From Rhodanobacteraceae bacterium (GTDB lineage Bacteria > Pseudomonadota > Gammaproteobacteria > Xanthomonadales > SZUA-5): a stretch of DNA of 64,000 nucleotides. The DNA lies in the NCBI GenBank assembly GCA_016713135.1, contig JADJPR010000012.1:124001-188000 (forward strand). The letters are read 5' to 3'. The position numbers were made by a program, and so were the translations under genes. Shown piece after piece: positions 1 through 7,965 of the stretch. The notes beneath the pieces are model-generated. The model made no database searches and was not told the origin of the DNA. It saw only the letters and a program-made list of their open reading frames with translations. Every line of letters begins with the position of its first letter. Within the stretch, counting starts at the first letter, position 1.

Positions 1-576
1 CGACAGCACGATGCGATGCGCCGCGAGCTGGTCCGGGTGGCGTGGCGTGCCGCGTTCGGCGAGGTAGCCGGGCGTCGCGCAGACCACCCGGCGGATGCTT
101 CCTATCGGCACCGCCACCAGCGCGCTGTCGCTGGGTTCGCCCATCAGGACGGCGATGTCGATCGCCTCCTCGTGCAAATTCGGCGTGCGGTCCGCGAACA
201 GCGCGCGCACCGTCACCAGCGGGTTCAGTTCAAGGTAGTCGAGGACGACCGGGTTGAGCACGCACTGGCCGAACAGCACCGGACTGGCCAGCGTGAGCAG
301 TCCGCGCGGACGCATCTGCGCACCGGACGCCATCTCGTCGGCGCCGTCGAGATCGGCCAGGATGCGCCGGCAGTCCTCCAGGAACTGGCCGCCGGCATCG
401 GTCAGGCGCACGCTGCGCGTGGTGCGCACCAGCAGGCGCGCGCCGATGCGCGCCTCCAGCGCCGCGACCGCGCGTGTCGCCGCGGCTGCCGAGATGCCCA
501 ATCGCCGCGCCGCCGCGGCGAATGCCTGGGTCTCGGCGACCGCCACGAACACACACATCTGCTGGTGTCGATCCAT
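1..576 (-). CDS. LysR-family transcriptional regulator (C-terminus outside window)
   Basis: The reading frame is open from an ATG at 574-576 to the window edge, giving the first 192 residues of a LysR regulator. The N-terminal winged helix-turn-helix (about residues 1-60) reads MDRHQQMCVFVAVAE, then AAAARRLGIS and RTTRSVRLTDAG, the usual LysR helix and wing. From about residue 90 the LysR substrate-binding domain begins (PRGLLTLASP). The gene lies 10 bp downstream of a second LysR gene of very similar sequence and has no clear ribosome binding site of its own, so it is probably translated by coupling. The inducer and targets cannot be told from the sequence. Confidence 0.9.
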   Translation of the reverse strand, partial: MDRHQQMCVFVAVAETQAFAAAARRLGISAAAATRAVAALEARIGARLLVRTTRSVRLTDAGGQFLEDCRRILADLDGADEMASGAQMRPRGLLTLASPVLFGQCVLNPVVLDYLELNPLVTVRALFADRTPNLHEEAIDIAVLMGEPSDSALVAVPIGSIRRVVCATPGYLAERGTPRHPDQLAAHRIVLS

Positions 577-586
577 GCAGGCGGAT

Positions 587-1468
587 TCAGTTGATGGCAG
601 GGTCTGCGCGCAGCTGCGCGATGCAGAAGTCGACGAAGGAGCGCACCTTGGCCGAGGCCTTGCGGCCCTGCTGGTAGAGCACGTGGATCGGCAACGGCGG
701 CGGCTCGAACCCCGGCAACACGATCTGCAGCGTGCCGGCGGCCAGCTGCGGCGCGATCTGGTAGGACAGGACGCGGGTCAGGCCGAAGCCGCGCTCGGCC
801 GCGACGATGGCGGCACGGTTGGAATTCACCGACAGGGTCGGCGCGATGCGCACGGCGAGGGTGTCGCCGCCGGTGGCAAAGCGCCATTCGTTCGTCTGCG
901 TGACGTTGGCGGCCTGCACGATGCGAAAGCGCTCCAGCTCCGCCGGGTGCTGCGGGATGCCCTCGCGCGCCAGCAGCGCCGGCGCCGCGCAGACCACTCG
1001 CCGCACGTGGCCGGCACTGAGGGCGATCAGCGCGGAATCCGGCAACTCGCCGATGCGGATGGCGACGTCGATACCTTCGTCGGCCATGCCGACCACACGG
1101 TCGACGAACAAGGCGCGCAGGCGCACCTCCGGGTAGCGGTCGAGATAGCGTGTTGCCAGCGGCGTGACGAACATCTGGCCGAACAGGGCCGGCGCGGTGA
1201 TCGACAGCAGCCCGCGCGGGGTGGCGTGCGCACCGGCCGCCGCTTCCTCGGCCTCGGCGAGTTCGGCCAGGATGCGCCGGCAGTCGGCGAGGTAGCGCTG
1301 GCCGGACTCGGTCAGGCGCACGCTGCGCGTGGTGCGCAGCAACAGCGGGGTGCCGACACGCTGCTCCAGCGACGCCACTGCGCGCGTGACCTTGGGTGGC
1401 GACAGCGAGAGGCGCCGCGCCGCGGCCGCAAAGCCGGATTCCTCGGCGACAGCCACGAAGACGGCCAT
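587..1468 (-). CDS. LysR-family transcriptional regulator
   Basis: A complete LysR regulator of 293 residues from the ATG: DNA-binding domain at residues 1-60 (AAAARRLSLSPPKVTRAVA, RTTRSVRLTESG) and effector domain from about 85 to 290. It is a close tandem paralogue of the gene 10 bp downstream. The start is odd. Aligned with the paralogue (MDRHQQM), this protein should begin six codons earlier, where the sequence reads ATC-GAC-CGC-TTC-GAG-GAA before the ATG. A strong Shine-Dalgarno (AGAGGAG, 1494-1500) stands 7 bp before that ATC (1484-1486) and 25 bp before the ATG. There is no ATG, GTG or TTG in frame above the ATG before a stop. The true start may be an ATC codon, or the native start codon may have mutated. 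Confidence 0.88.
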   Translation of the reverse strand: MAVFVAVAEESGFAAAARRLSLSPPKVTRAVASLEQRVGTPLLLRTTRSVRLTESGQRYLADCRRILAELAEAEEAAAGAHATPRGLLSITAPALFGQMFVTPLATRYLDRYPEVRLRALFVDRVVGMADEGIDVAIRIGELPDSALIALSAGHVRRVVCAAPALLAREGIPQHPAELERFRIVQAANVTQTNEWRFATGGDTLAVRIAPTLSVNSNRAAIVAAERGFGLTRVLSYQIAPQLAAGTLQIVLPGFEPPPLPIHVLYQQGRKASAKVRSFVDFCIAQLRADPAIN

Positions 1469-1536
1469 TTCCTCGAAGCGGTCGATGGCAAGGCTCCTCT
1501 CACCGATCCTGATTCACACCCATGAAATACAAGGCG

Positions 1537-1670
1537 TTTGTCCGCGAAGGACGCAAAGGACGCAAAGGACGCAAAGTGGAGCCAAATCCACTGCCGGATA
1601 TGCGGGGCATGGGGATGCTGCGCAACCCACGACGCTCTTCTTTGCGTCCTTTGCGTCCTTTGCGGACAAA
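1537..1670. repeat. Inverted repeat with GGACGCAAA-nonamer arms
   Basis: The left arm (1537-1576) begins TTTGTCCGCGAAGG and continues as three GGACGCAAA units. The right arm (1640-1670) is its reverse complement with one unit fewer. The loop is 63 bp. The element fills most of the 250 bp gap between the LysR gene and the SnoaL-like gene. Relatives lie at 36911-37025 and 61579-61770. Confidence 0.85.
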
Positions 1671-1737
1671 AATGCACGCAAGGGTACGCGACGGTTCGAT
1701 GCACGAACGAGCGTACCGCCAATGGCGACCAGGACTC

Positions 1738-2202
1738 TCACAGCCCAAGCGCGCTCAGCGACGGGTGATCGTCGGGACGGCGACCCTGCGGCCAGTGGAA
1801 CTTGCGCTCGCTGTCGCTGATCGGCAGGTCGTTGATGCTGGCCATGCGCAGGCGCATCAATCCGTGCTCGTCGAACTCCCAGTTTTCGTTGCCGTAACTG
1901 CGCTGCCACCGGCCCGCCGCATCGTGCGATTCATAGGCGAAGCGCACGGCGATACGGTTGCCGCCGAAGGTCCACAGCTCCTTGATCAGACGGTATTCGC
2001 GCTCCTGCTGCCATTTGCGCGCCAGGAAGGCCTCGATCTCGGCGCGACCCTGCAGGAACTCGCTGCGGTTCCGCCAACGGCTGTCCTCGGTGTAGGCCAG
2101 CGCCACCCGCGCCGGGTCGCGGGAGTTCCACGCATCCTCGGCCAGGCGTACTTTCTGCGTCGCCGTTTCCAGTGTGAACGGCGGCAATGGGGGACGGCTC
2201 AT
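1738..2202 (-). CDS. SnoaL/NTF2-like protein (DUF1348 type)
   Basis: A 154-residue protein of the NTF2/SnoaL fold, resembling the DUF1348 group. Features seen are RDPARVALAYTEDSRWRNR near the N-terminus, a central WQQEREYRL stretch, and a conserved NENWEFDEHGLM with ASINDLPI near the C-terminus. The ATG at 2200-2202 is preferred over an in-frame GTG three codons upstream because GGAG stands 8 bp before it. The fold is used by small-molecule isomerases, hydrolases and binding proteins; no specific reaction can be assigned. It follows an AhpD-like gene 77 bp upstream on the same strand, and both may be targets of the LysR pair. Confidence 0.85.
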   Translation of the reverse strand: MSRPPLPPFTLETATQKVRLAEDAWNSRDPARVALAYTEDSRWRNRSEFLQGRAEIEAFLARKWQQEREYRLIKELWTFGGNRIAVRFAYESHDAAGRWQRSYGNENWEFDEHGLMRLRMASINDLPISDSERKFHWPQGRRPDDHPSLSALGL

Positions 2203-2279
2203 CGCATGCACTCCAGGTCATCGAAGGTGCGGCGTCGGCGCGGCAGCGGGCCGCGCCGACATTCCATCATGCGCCGCGA

Positions 2280-2831
2280 TCAGGCCGCCAGGCGCGCCTG
2301 CACCACCGGGAAATCGATCTCGGTCCGGGCCACCTCGTTGATGTAGTTGGTCCAGGTGTTCAGCGCAACGTGCTGCACGATCTCGACGATCTGTTCCTCG
2401 CTGTAGCCGGCCGACTTCACCGCGAGCACATCCTCGGCGCTGACCTTGCCGCGCTGCTGGGTGACCTTGGCGGCAAAGCGGACGGCGGCGTCGGCTTTCG
2501 GGTCATTGGAGGTGCCGGCGCGGTTGGCGGCGATCTCGGCATCGTCCAGCCGGGCCAGGTTCTTGCCCAGGTAGGTGTGCGCCGACAGGCAGTAGTTGCA
2601 GCCGTTGATCTCGGCCACCGCCAGCGCGATCCGCTCGCGCGTCGGCGCCGGCAGCGCGCCCTTGGCCAGCGCACCCGACATTCCGAGGTAGCCCTCCAGC
2701 GCCGCCGGGCTGTTGGCGACCAGGCGGAACAGGTTGGGAACGACACCAATCTGCTTCTTCACCGCTTCGAGCAGCGGCTGCGATGCGGTCGGGGCGGACT
2801 CGATACCGGCGGGGATGGCGATACGCGACAT
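2280..2831 (-). CDS. Carboxymuconolactone decarboxylase / AhpD-like peroxidase family protein
   Basis: A 183-residue all-helical protein of the CMD/AhpD superfamily. The AhpD core is visible as GCNYCLSAH at about residue 77, a CxxC pair followed by a histidine, which in AhpD-type proteins forms the redox or proton-relay centre. The C-terminal helices (YSEEQIVEIVQHVALNTWTNYIN) are typical of the peroxidase-related subgroup. The ATG is preceded by AGGAGA at 7 bp spacing. It probably reduces alkyl hydroperoxides or acts in thiol redox chemistry in the cytosol; a decarboxylase role is less likely given the CxxC. It is first in a run of four genes on this strand ending in two LysR regulators. Confidence 0.88.
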   Translation of the reverse strand: MSRIAIPAGIESAPTASQPLLEAVKKQIGVVPNLFRLVANSPAALEGYLGMSGALAKGALPAPTRERIALAVAEINGCNYCLSAHTYLGKNLARLDDAEIAANRAGTSNDPKADAAVRFAAKVTQQRGKVSAEDVLAVKSAGYSEEQIVEIVQHVALNTWTNYINEVARTEIDFPVVQARLAA

Positions 2832-3012
2832 GATCTTTCTCCTGATGGACTTCGTGGGTGGGCATTGCCCGGTGGAGAAAGGCTATCTCTGGTACTCAGT
2901 GAGCACTATCCGCTGAATCTGATAATCACTCTTGCGGCAGATGAAACAATTGACCGGCGGTTGCTCAGACACGAGGCGGCTGCCGCGTCGAATCCAGGGC
3001 GTAGTTCGACGG

Positions 3013-3246
3013 TCACTTCCGATCGCGGGCGGGTCGACCGGATCGATCCGGCGGCGGGGCATAGCTCGCTGGTTCGGCGAGATAGCGCCTGGCAAACGCC
3101 CGCGCCGCGGTCGACGAGATGTGGTCGTCGTCCCAGTAGAGCGCATACCCGTCGCGCATGACCGGGCAGCGCTCGTCGTCGCAGAAAAAGCTGGTGGAGT
3201 CGACGGCGATCGCACGCAGGCCATCAATCTCGGGTCGATAGTGCAT
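3013..3246 (-). pseudogene. Remnant of OafA-type acyltransferase with SGNH domain (internal deletion)
   Basis: A 77-codon reading frame joins two pieces of one large protein. The first 15 residues (MHYRPEIDGLRAIAV) are the hallmark N-terminus of acyltransferase-3 (OafA/YrhL) membrane O-acetyltransferases. They run directly into a segment (FFCDDERCPV, then YWDDDHISSTAARAFARRY) that is the C-terminal end of the SGNH hydrolase domain fused to the larger members of that family. All transmembrane helices and most of the SGNH domain, normally some 550-600 residues, are missing. The join is in frame, so the remnant could still be translated but not function as an acyltransferase. Confidence 0.75.
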
Positions 3247-3317
3247 TGGCAGCCAGCACACTCCCTACAGTCTTTTTGATCCGGGACCTGCGAACCTTGC
3301 GGCGCAGGATGAGCCCC

Positions 3318-6300
3318 CTACCCCGCCACCGACGCCAGCCACGCCCGCAGCGCCGCTGGCTTCACCGGCTTGTGCAGCACCGGCAGTTGCGCCGCGGCGG
3401 CGGCCTTGAGGAACTCCTCGCGACGATCCGCGCTGACCATGCACAGGGCCGCCGGCGCGATGCCGCGCGCGCGCCAGTCGGCGATCAGCGCCAGCCCGCT
3501 CTCGCCGGCGTCGAGTTGGTGATCCACCAGCGCGACGTCGAATCTCTGCGCCTGCAGCAGTGCCAGCGCCGCGGCGCCGTCGCCCGCGATCTCGACCGCA
3601 TGGCCCCAGCGCTGCAGCAAGCCGCTGGTGGCGGCGAGCACTTCGGGCTCGTTGTCGACCACCAGCACGCGCAGGCCGACGCTGGCGCCGGGCGTCGCGC
3701 CCTCCGCGCTCGGCTCGCCGCTGGCGCGGACGGCCGATGCGCGCGCGGCGGTGACGTAGAACAAGGTGCCGCGGTCCGGCTGCGAGCGCAGGTCCAGGGT
3801 GGCGCCCATCAGCTTGGCCAGGCGCAGGCAACCGGCCAGCCCCAGGCCCAGGCCGCGCTCGCCCCAGGGCGAGGCCCCCGGGCCGCGCTCGAAGTCGCGG
3901 AAGATCCGCGAGCGCACCTCGGCAGCGATGCCGGGTCCGCTGTCCCAGACCTCGATGCGCACCTCGGTGCCGCGCCGCCGCGCGCCGACCAGCACACCGC
4001 CACTGCGGGTGTAGCGCAGTGCATTCGAGACCAGGTTCTGCACGATCCGGCGCAGCAGCTTGCGGTCGCTCTGCACCCACAAACGGGTCGGCACCACCGC
4101 GAACTTGAGCCCACGCCCGCGCGCGATCGGCGCGAATTGCTGCTCGACCGACGCGAACAGCTCGCCCAAGCCCATCGGCTGCATCTCGGCCTTGAGCACG
4201 CCGGCGTCCAGGCGCGCCAAATCGATCAGGCCATCGAGCATCTCCTCGGCCGCCGACAGCGAGGAATCGACGCGTTCGACCAGGGTGCCGGCGGGTGCCG
4301 GCATCTGCGGCTCCTGGCGCAGGCTGGACAGGAACAGGCGCGCTGCGGACAGCGGCTGCAGCAAGTCGTGGCTGGCGCTCGCGATGAAGCGGGTGCGCGT
4401 TTCCTGCGCTGCCTGCGCCAGCGCGCGCGCTTCCTCCTGCGCCTTGAGCGACTGCTTGAGCTCGAAGGTGCGCTGGTCGACGCGGTCTTCCAGGGTCTCG
4501 TTCGCCTCGCGCAGGGCTTCCTCGGCGCGCTTGAACTCGGTGATGTCGTTGAAGCTCATGACGAAACCACCGCCAGGCAGGGGCTCGCCGCGCATTTCGA
4601 TGACGTGCCCGTCGGCGCGTTCGCGCACATAGCGGTGCGAGCTGCCGGCGCGCATGTAGCCGATGCGCCGCGCCACCTGCTGATCGACATCGCCGGGCCC
4701 GAGCTGGCCGCGCTCGGCATTGTGGCGGATCAGGTCCGCCACCGGTCGCCCGACGTAGAGCATCCCGTCCGGATACTCGAACAGCTCGGCGTAGCGCCGG
4801 TTCCAGGCCACCAGGCGCATCTCGCCATCGACCACGCTGATGCCCTGGCTCATGTGCTCGAAGGTGGTCTGCAGCAGCTCGCGGTTGAAGCGCAGCGCCT
4901 GGCTGGTCTCGTCCAGCACCGACACCACCTCGCCCAGCTCCAGCCCGCTGCCGCGCAGCGCGCTGGTCAGCATCAGGCGCGCGGAGCCCGGCCCCACGGC
5001 GCCGCCGAGCAGGCGCTCGGTGAACTGCAGCAGGCGCCGGTCGGCCTGCGCCTCGGGCGCCGGCGCGCGCTGCTGCCGCGCGAAGAACTCGGCGTAAGCA
5101 GCATTCGCCGGCTCGCGTCCGAGGATGCGCTGCGCCAGCTCGATCAGCTCGCGCTGCTGCACATGCGGCACCAGCTCCGCCGCGGCGCTGGCGTGCAGCG
5201 CGTAGGGATCGAGGTAGGCCGCCGCCTGCAGGCGCTCGCCCAGATGCGGCCGGTGGCGCCAGGACATGCCGACCAGCAGCACGCAGTTGACCAGCAGCGA
5301 CCACAGCGTGCCATGCGTCAGCGGGTCGGGACCGGCGGCGCCGAGCAGCGCATGCGGTGCCAACGCGGCAATGCCAAAGGGCCCTGCGCTGACAAACTCG
5401 CCGGCGAACCAGCCGGCCGCCGCCAGTTGCGGCAGCAGCAGGGTGTACAGCCAGACGCCGAAGCCGCCGGCCAGGCCCCAGGCGACGCCCGGCAGGCTGG
5501 CGTTGCGCCAGTACAGCGAGGCCAGCAGCGCGGGCGCGAACTGCGCCACGGCGCTGAAGGCGAGCAGGCCGTAGCTGGCCAGGGTCTCGCTGCCGCCGCC
5601 GGCGCGGTAGAAGGTGAAGGCGAGCAGCGCCAGCAGGCCGATCGCGAAACGGCGACAGCCGAGCACCCAGGACGACAGATCGTCGCGCTCCGGCAGCCCG
5701 AGCCGGCGGATGCGCATCAGCAGCGGCATCAGCAGGTCATTGCTGATCATGGTCGACAGCGCGACGCTGACCACGATGACCATCGCCGTGCCCGCCGACA
5801 GGCCACCCACGAAGGCCAGCAGGGCGATCGCCGGGTGCCCGTTCTCCAGCGGCAGGCGCAGCAGCAGATGGTCGGGATTGCCGCCGGCGACCAGGGTGTC
5901 GGCGAGCCAGGCCACCGGCAGCACGCAGGCCGAGATCAGCACCATGTAGCCGATGAACACCCGGCGTGCGAGCTTGAGGTCGGCCGGATCGGTGCATTCG
6001 ACCACCGCCACCTGGAACTGGCGCGGCAGGCAGACGATGGCGCAGGCGGCCAGCAGCGTCTGGGTCAGGAAGCCGAGGGTGCCGAACTGCTGCGGCGACC
6101 AGCGCGGATCGGCGGCGGCGCGGCCCACCGCGGCGTGCCAGGCGTCATCGCCGAGCACCAGCGCCAGCGCCGCGACCGCCAGCAGCGCCGCCAGCTTGAC
6201 CACCGATTCCAGCGCGACGGCCACCAGCAGGCCGCGTCGTTGTGCCGTTGCGCTGGCTTCGCGGGTGCCGAACAGCATCGCGAACAACGCCATCATCACC

Positions 6301-6797
6301 GCCACGTACAGCGCGGTGTCCTCGACCAGCCGCGGGCCGTGGTTGCCCACTGGCGGGGAGAGCACGTCGATGCTGGCACTGATCGCCTTGAACTGCAGCG
6401 CGATGTAGGGCACCGCGGCGAACAGCGCGATCACCGTCACCAGCGCCGCCAGCGGCCGCGAACGGCCGAAGCGCGCCGCGATCAGGTGCGAGAGCGAACC
6501 CACGTTCTGCTGCCGCGCCACCAGCACCAGCCGCTCCAGCAGTCCCGGCAGGAACAGGAAGACCAGGATCGGCCCGAGGTAGATCGGCAGGAAACCCCAG
6601 CCGCTGGCCTTGGCCGTGCCGACCGCGCCGAACACCGTCCAGGTGGTGCAATAAACCCCAAGCGCCAGGCTGTAGACCCAGGCCCGCAGCGGCGGCTGGC
6701 CCACCAGGCCCACCCGCCGGTCGCCCCAGGCCGCCACCGAGAACAACGCGGCGAGGTAGCCGATGGCAACCAGGAACAGCAACCAGGCGGGGATCAT
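3318..6797 (-). CDS. Hybrid sensor histidine kinase with sodium:solute symporter domain
   Basis: A 1159-residue membrane kinase of CbrA-like architecture with a fused receiver. Residues 1-480 form an SSS-family (SLC5) multi-helix transporter domain. A PAS domain lies around 630-730, a coiled coil around 750-800, the dimerisation/phosphoacceptor helix with SHDLLQPL near 805, an HATPase_c domain near 900-1010 (QNLVSNALRY, DSGPGI, GLGLGLAG), and a receiver at 1035-1150 with the phospho-aspartate in LVDHQL. It probably links substrate transport or membrane state to a phosphorelay; CbrA homologues control carbon/nitrogen use. The start is the ATG at 6795-6797 (MIPAWLL). A GTG ten codons earlier lies wholly inside the repeat element upstream and would add repeat-encoded residues. 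No Shine-Dalgarno is visible because the element abuts the ATG. Confidence 0.92.
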   Translation of the reverse strand: MIPAWLLFLVAIGYLAALFSVAAWGDRRVGLVGQPPLRAWVYSLALGVYCTTWTVFGAVGTAKASGWGFLPIYLGPILVFLFLPGLLERLVLVARQQNVGSLSHLIAARFGRSRPLAALVTVIALFAAVPYIALQFKAISASIDVLSPPVGNHGPRLVEDTALYVAVMMALFAMLFGTREASATAQRRGLLVAVALESVVKLAALLAVAALALVLGDDAWHAAVGRAAADPRWSPQQFGTLGFLTQTLLAACAIVCLPRQFQVAVVECTDPADLKLARRVFIGYMVLISACVLPVAWLADTLVAGGNPDHLLLRLPLENGHPAIALLAFVGGLSAGTAMVIVVSVALSTMISNDLLMPLLMRIRRLGLPERDDLSSWVLGCRRFAIGLLALLAFTFYRAGGGSETLASYGLLAFSAVAQFAPALLASLYWRNASLPGVAWGLAGGFGVWLYTLLLPQLAAAGWFAGEFVSAGPFGIAALAPHALLGAAGPDPLTHGTLWSLLVNCVLLVGMSWRHRPHLGERLQAAAYLDPYALHASAAAELVPHVQQRELIELAQRILGREPANAAYAEFFARQQRAPAPEAQADRRLLQFTERLLGGAVGPGSARLMLTSALRGSGLELGEVVSVLDETSQALRFNRELLQTTFEHMSQGISVVDGEMRLVAWNRRYAELFEYPDGMLYVGRPVADLIRHNAERGQLGPGDVDQQVARRIGYMRAGSSHRYVRERADGHVIEMRGEPLPGGGFVMSFNDITEFKRAEEALREANETLEDRVDQRTFELKQSLKAQEEARALAQAAQETRTRFIASASHDLLQPLSAARLFLSSLRQEPQMPAPAGTLVERVDSSLSAAEEMLDGLIDLARLDAGVLKAEMQPMGLGELFASVEQQFAPIARGRGLKFAVVPTRLWVQSDRKLLRRIVQNLVSNALRYTRSGGVLVGARRRGTEVRIEVWDSGPGIAAEVRSRIFRDFERGPGASPWGERGLGLGLAGCLRLAKLMGATLDLRSQPDRGTLFYVTAARASAVRASGEPSAEGATPGASVGLRVLVVDNEPEVLAATSGLLQRWGHAVEIAGDGAAALALLQAQRFDVALVDHQLDAGESGLALIADWRARGIAPAALCMVSADRREEFLKAAAAAQLPVLHKPVKPAALRAWLASVAG

Positions 6798-6957
6798 GGG
6801 TACGAGGGCACGAGGGCACGAGGGCACGAGGGCACGTGCAATACCCGCCAGTGCAAACCCTTCTCGGGCTGGGATGTCGTACGTTCGGCGGTTCGTCTTC
6901 GAGCGAGCGCGGTGCCGGCTTTGGCGTGCCCTCGTGCCCTCGTGCCCTCGCGCCCTC
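6798..6957. repeat. Inverted repeat with CGAGGGCAC-nonamer arms
   Basis: The left arm (6798-6839) is four tandem CGAGGGCAC units and the right arm (6924-6957) its reverse complement with one variant unit. The loop is about 84 bp. Each arm has four GGG tracts spaced by 5 nt, a canonical G-quadruplex motif. The left arm touches the ATG of the hybrid kinase, leaving no room for a native leader. Confidence 0.88.
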
Positions 6958-7012
6958 CCGAGCCGCCGACGCGAGGATTCAAGGGTGACATCACCTCAGC
7001 CGCCGATACGCT

Positions 7013-7678
7013 TCACCGCGGCGCATCCGGCTGGTTCTCCGGCAGCGCATCGCCGAACTCGCGCATGGTCAGACAGCGTGCGTTGATGCGGTCGATCGTC
7101 GGATAGCGCGAGATGTCCAGGCCGAAGCGGCGGGCGTTGTAGACCTGGGGCACCAGGCAGCAGTCGGCCATGGTCGGTTCGTCGCCTTCGCAGAACTCGC
7201 CGGTAGACGGGTTGCCGCCCAGCAGTTCCTCGAGCGCGTCGAACCCGATCCCGATCCAGTGGCGCACCCAGTCTTCCTTCTGCGCCTGGCTGGCGGCGAA
7301 CTTTTCGCCGAGGTAGCCGAGCACGCGAGTGTTGTTGAGCGGGTGGATGTCGCAGGCGACGGCCTGCGCGATCGAGCGCACCCGCGCACGCTCGCGCGCG
7401 GTCGGCGGCAGCAGCGCGACCCCGGCGCCGTGGTAGACCTCGGCGAGGTACTCGATGATGCTCATCGACTGGCGGACCACGCGCTCGCCGTCCACCAGCA
7501 CCGGCACCAGCTCCTGCGGATTGAGCTTGTGGAAGTCGCTGGCATGCTGCTGGCCGCCGCCCTCCACCAGATTGACTGCAAGGTAGTCGTAGCGCAGGCC
7601 TTTCAGGTTCAACGCGATGCGCACCCGGAAAGCCGCGCTCGAACGCCAGTAGCTGTAGAGCCTGATCAGGTCACTCAC
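7013..7678 (-). CDS. maiA: Maleylacetoacetate isomerase (zeta-class GST)
   Basis: A 221-residue zeta-class glutathione transferase. The N-terminal thioredoxin-like domain carries the signature YSYWRSSAAFRVRIALNLKG, with the catalytic SSxxxxRVR segment, and the glutathione-site motif QSMSIIEYL. The helical C-terminal domain follows, including HPLNNTRVLGYL and PTMADCCLVPQV. It isomerises maleylacetoacetate to fumarylacetoacetate in tyrosine/phenylalanine breakdown. The GTG at 7676-7678 is chosen as start: GGGGAG stands 6 bp before it and the protein then begins like family members. A longer frame adds 12 unconserved residues. No other homogentisate pathway genes are adjacent. Confidence 0.92.
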   Translation of the reverse strand: MSDLIRLYSYWRSSAAFRVRIALNLKGLRYDYLAVNLVEGGGQQHASDFHKLNPQELVPVLVDGERVVRQSMSIIEYLAEVYHGAGVALLPPTARERARVRSIAQAVACDIHPLNNTRVLGYLGEKFAASQAQKEDWVRHWIGIGFDALEELLGGNPSTGEFCEGDEPTMADCCLVPQVYNARRFGLDISRYPTIDRINARCLTMREFGDALPENQPDAPR

Positions 7679-7740
7679 GACGTGCTCCCCCGACGGGTCA
7701 GTGGAGGCAAGCATAATCCAGCGCGCGCCGGAGGGCTGAT

Positions 7741-7910
7741 GTTGGTTGTGGGTTGTGGGTTCTGGGTTGTGGGCAGCGAAGAGCGCGGACCGCTGCGTCG
7801 TGGGAGTGTGCCGTCCTGCGGACTGCTTGCGGGCCTGTTAGCTGGCGGCGCTCTGCACCCTGCCGGCAGCCGGCCTGCTGCCCACAACCCAGAACCCACA
7901 ACTCGCAACC
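7741..7910. repeat. Inverted repeat with TTGTGGG-heptad arms
   Basis: The left arm (7741-7781) repeats TTGTGGG with one TTCTGGG unit and ends GGGCAGCGAAG; the right arm (7877-7910) is its reverse complement (CTGCCCACAACCCAGAACC...). Four GGG tracts with 4-nt loops make a canonical G-quadruplex motif. It lies in the divergent gap between maiA and the ATP-grasp gene. Confidence 0.87.
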
Positions 7911-7965
7911 AGCCCGAGGAACCCATCCACTACAACCGCCCCCGCAACCACCCCGGACCCCGCCC

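Noticed and set aside
3246..7106. A 1286-codon frame on the plus strand opposite the hybrid kinase gene
   Set aside because: Composition is His/Gln/Arg/Ala-rich low complexity, typical of an antisense frame in high-GC DNA, while the minus strand encodes recognisable kinase domains.
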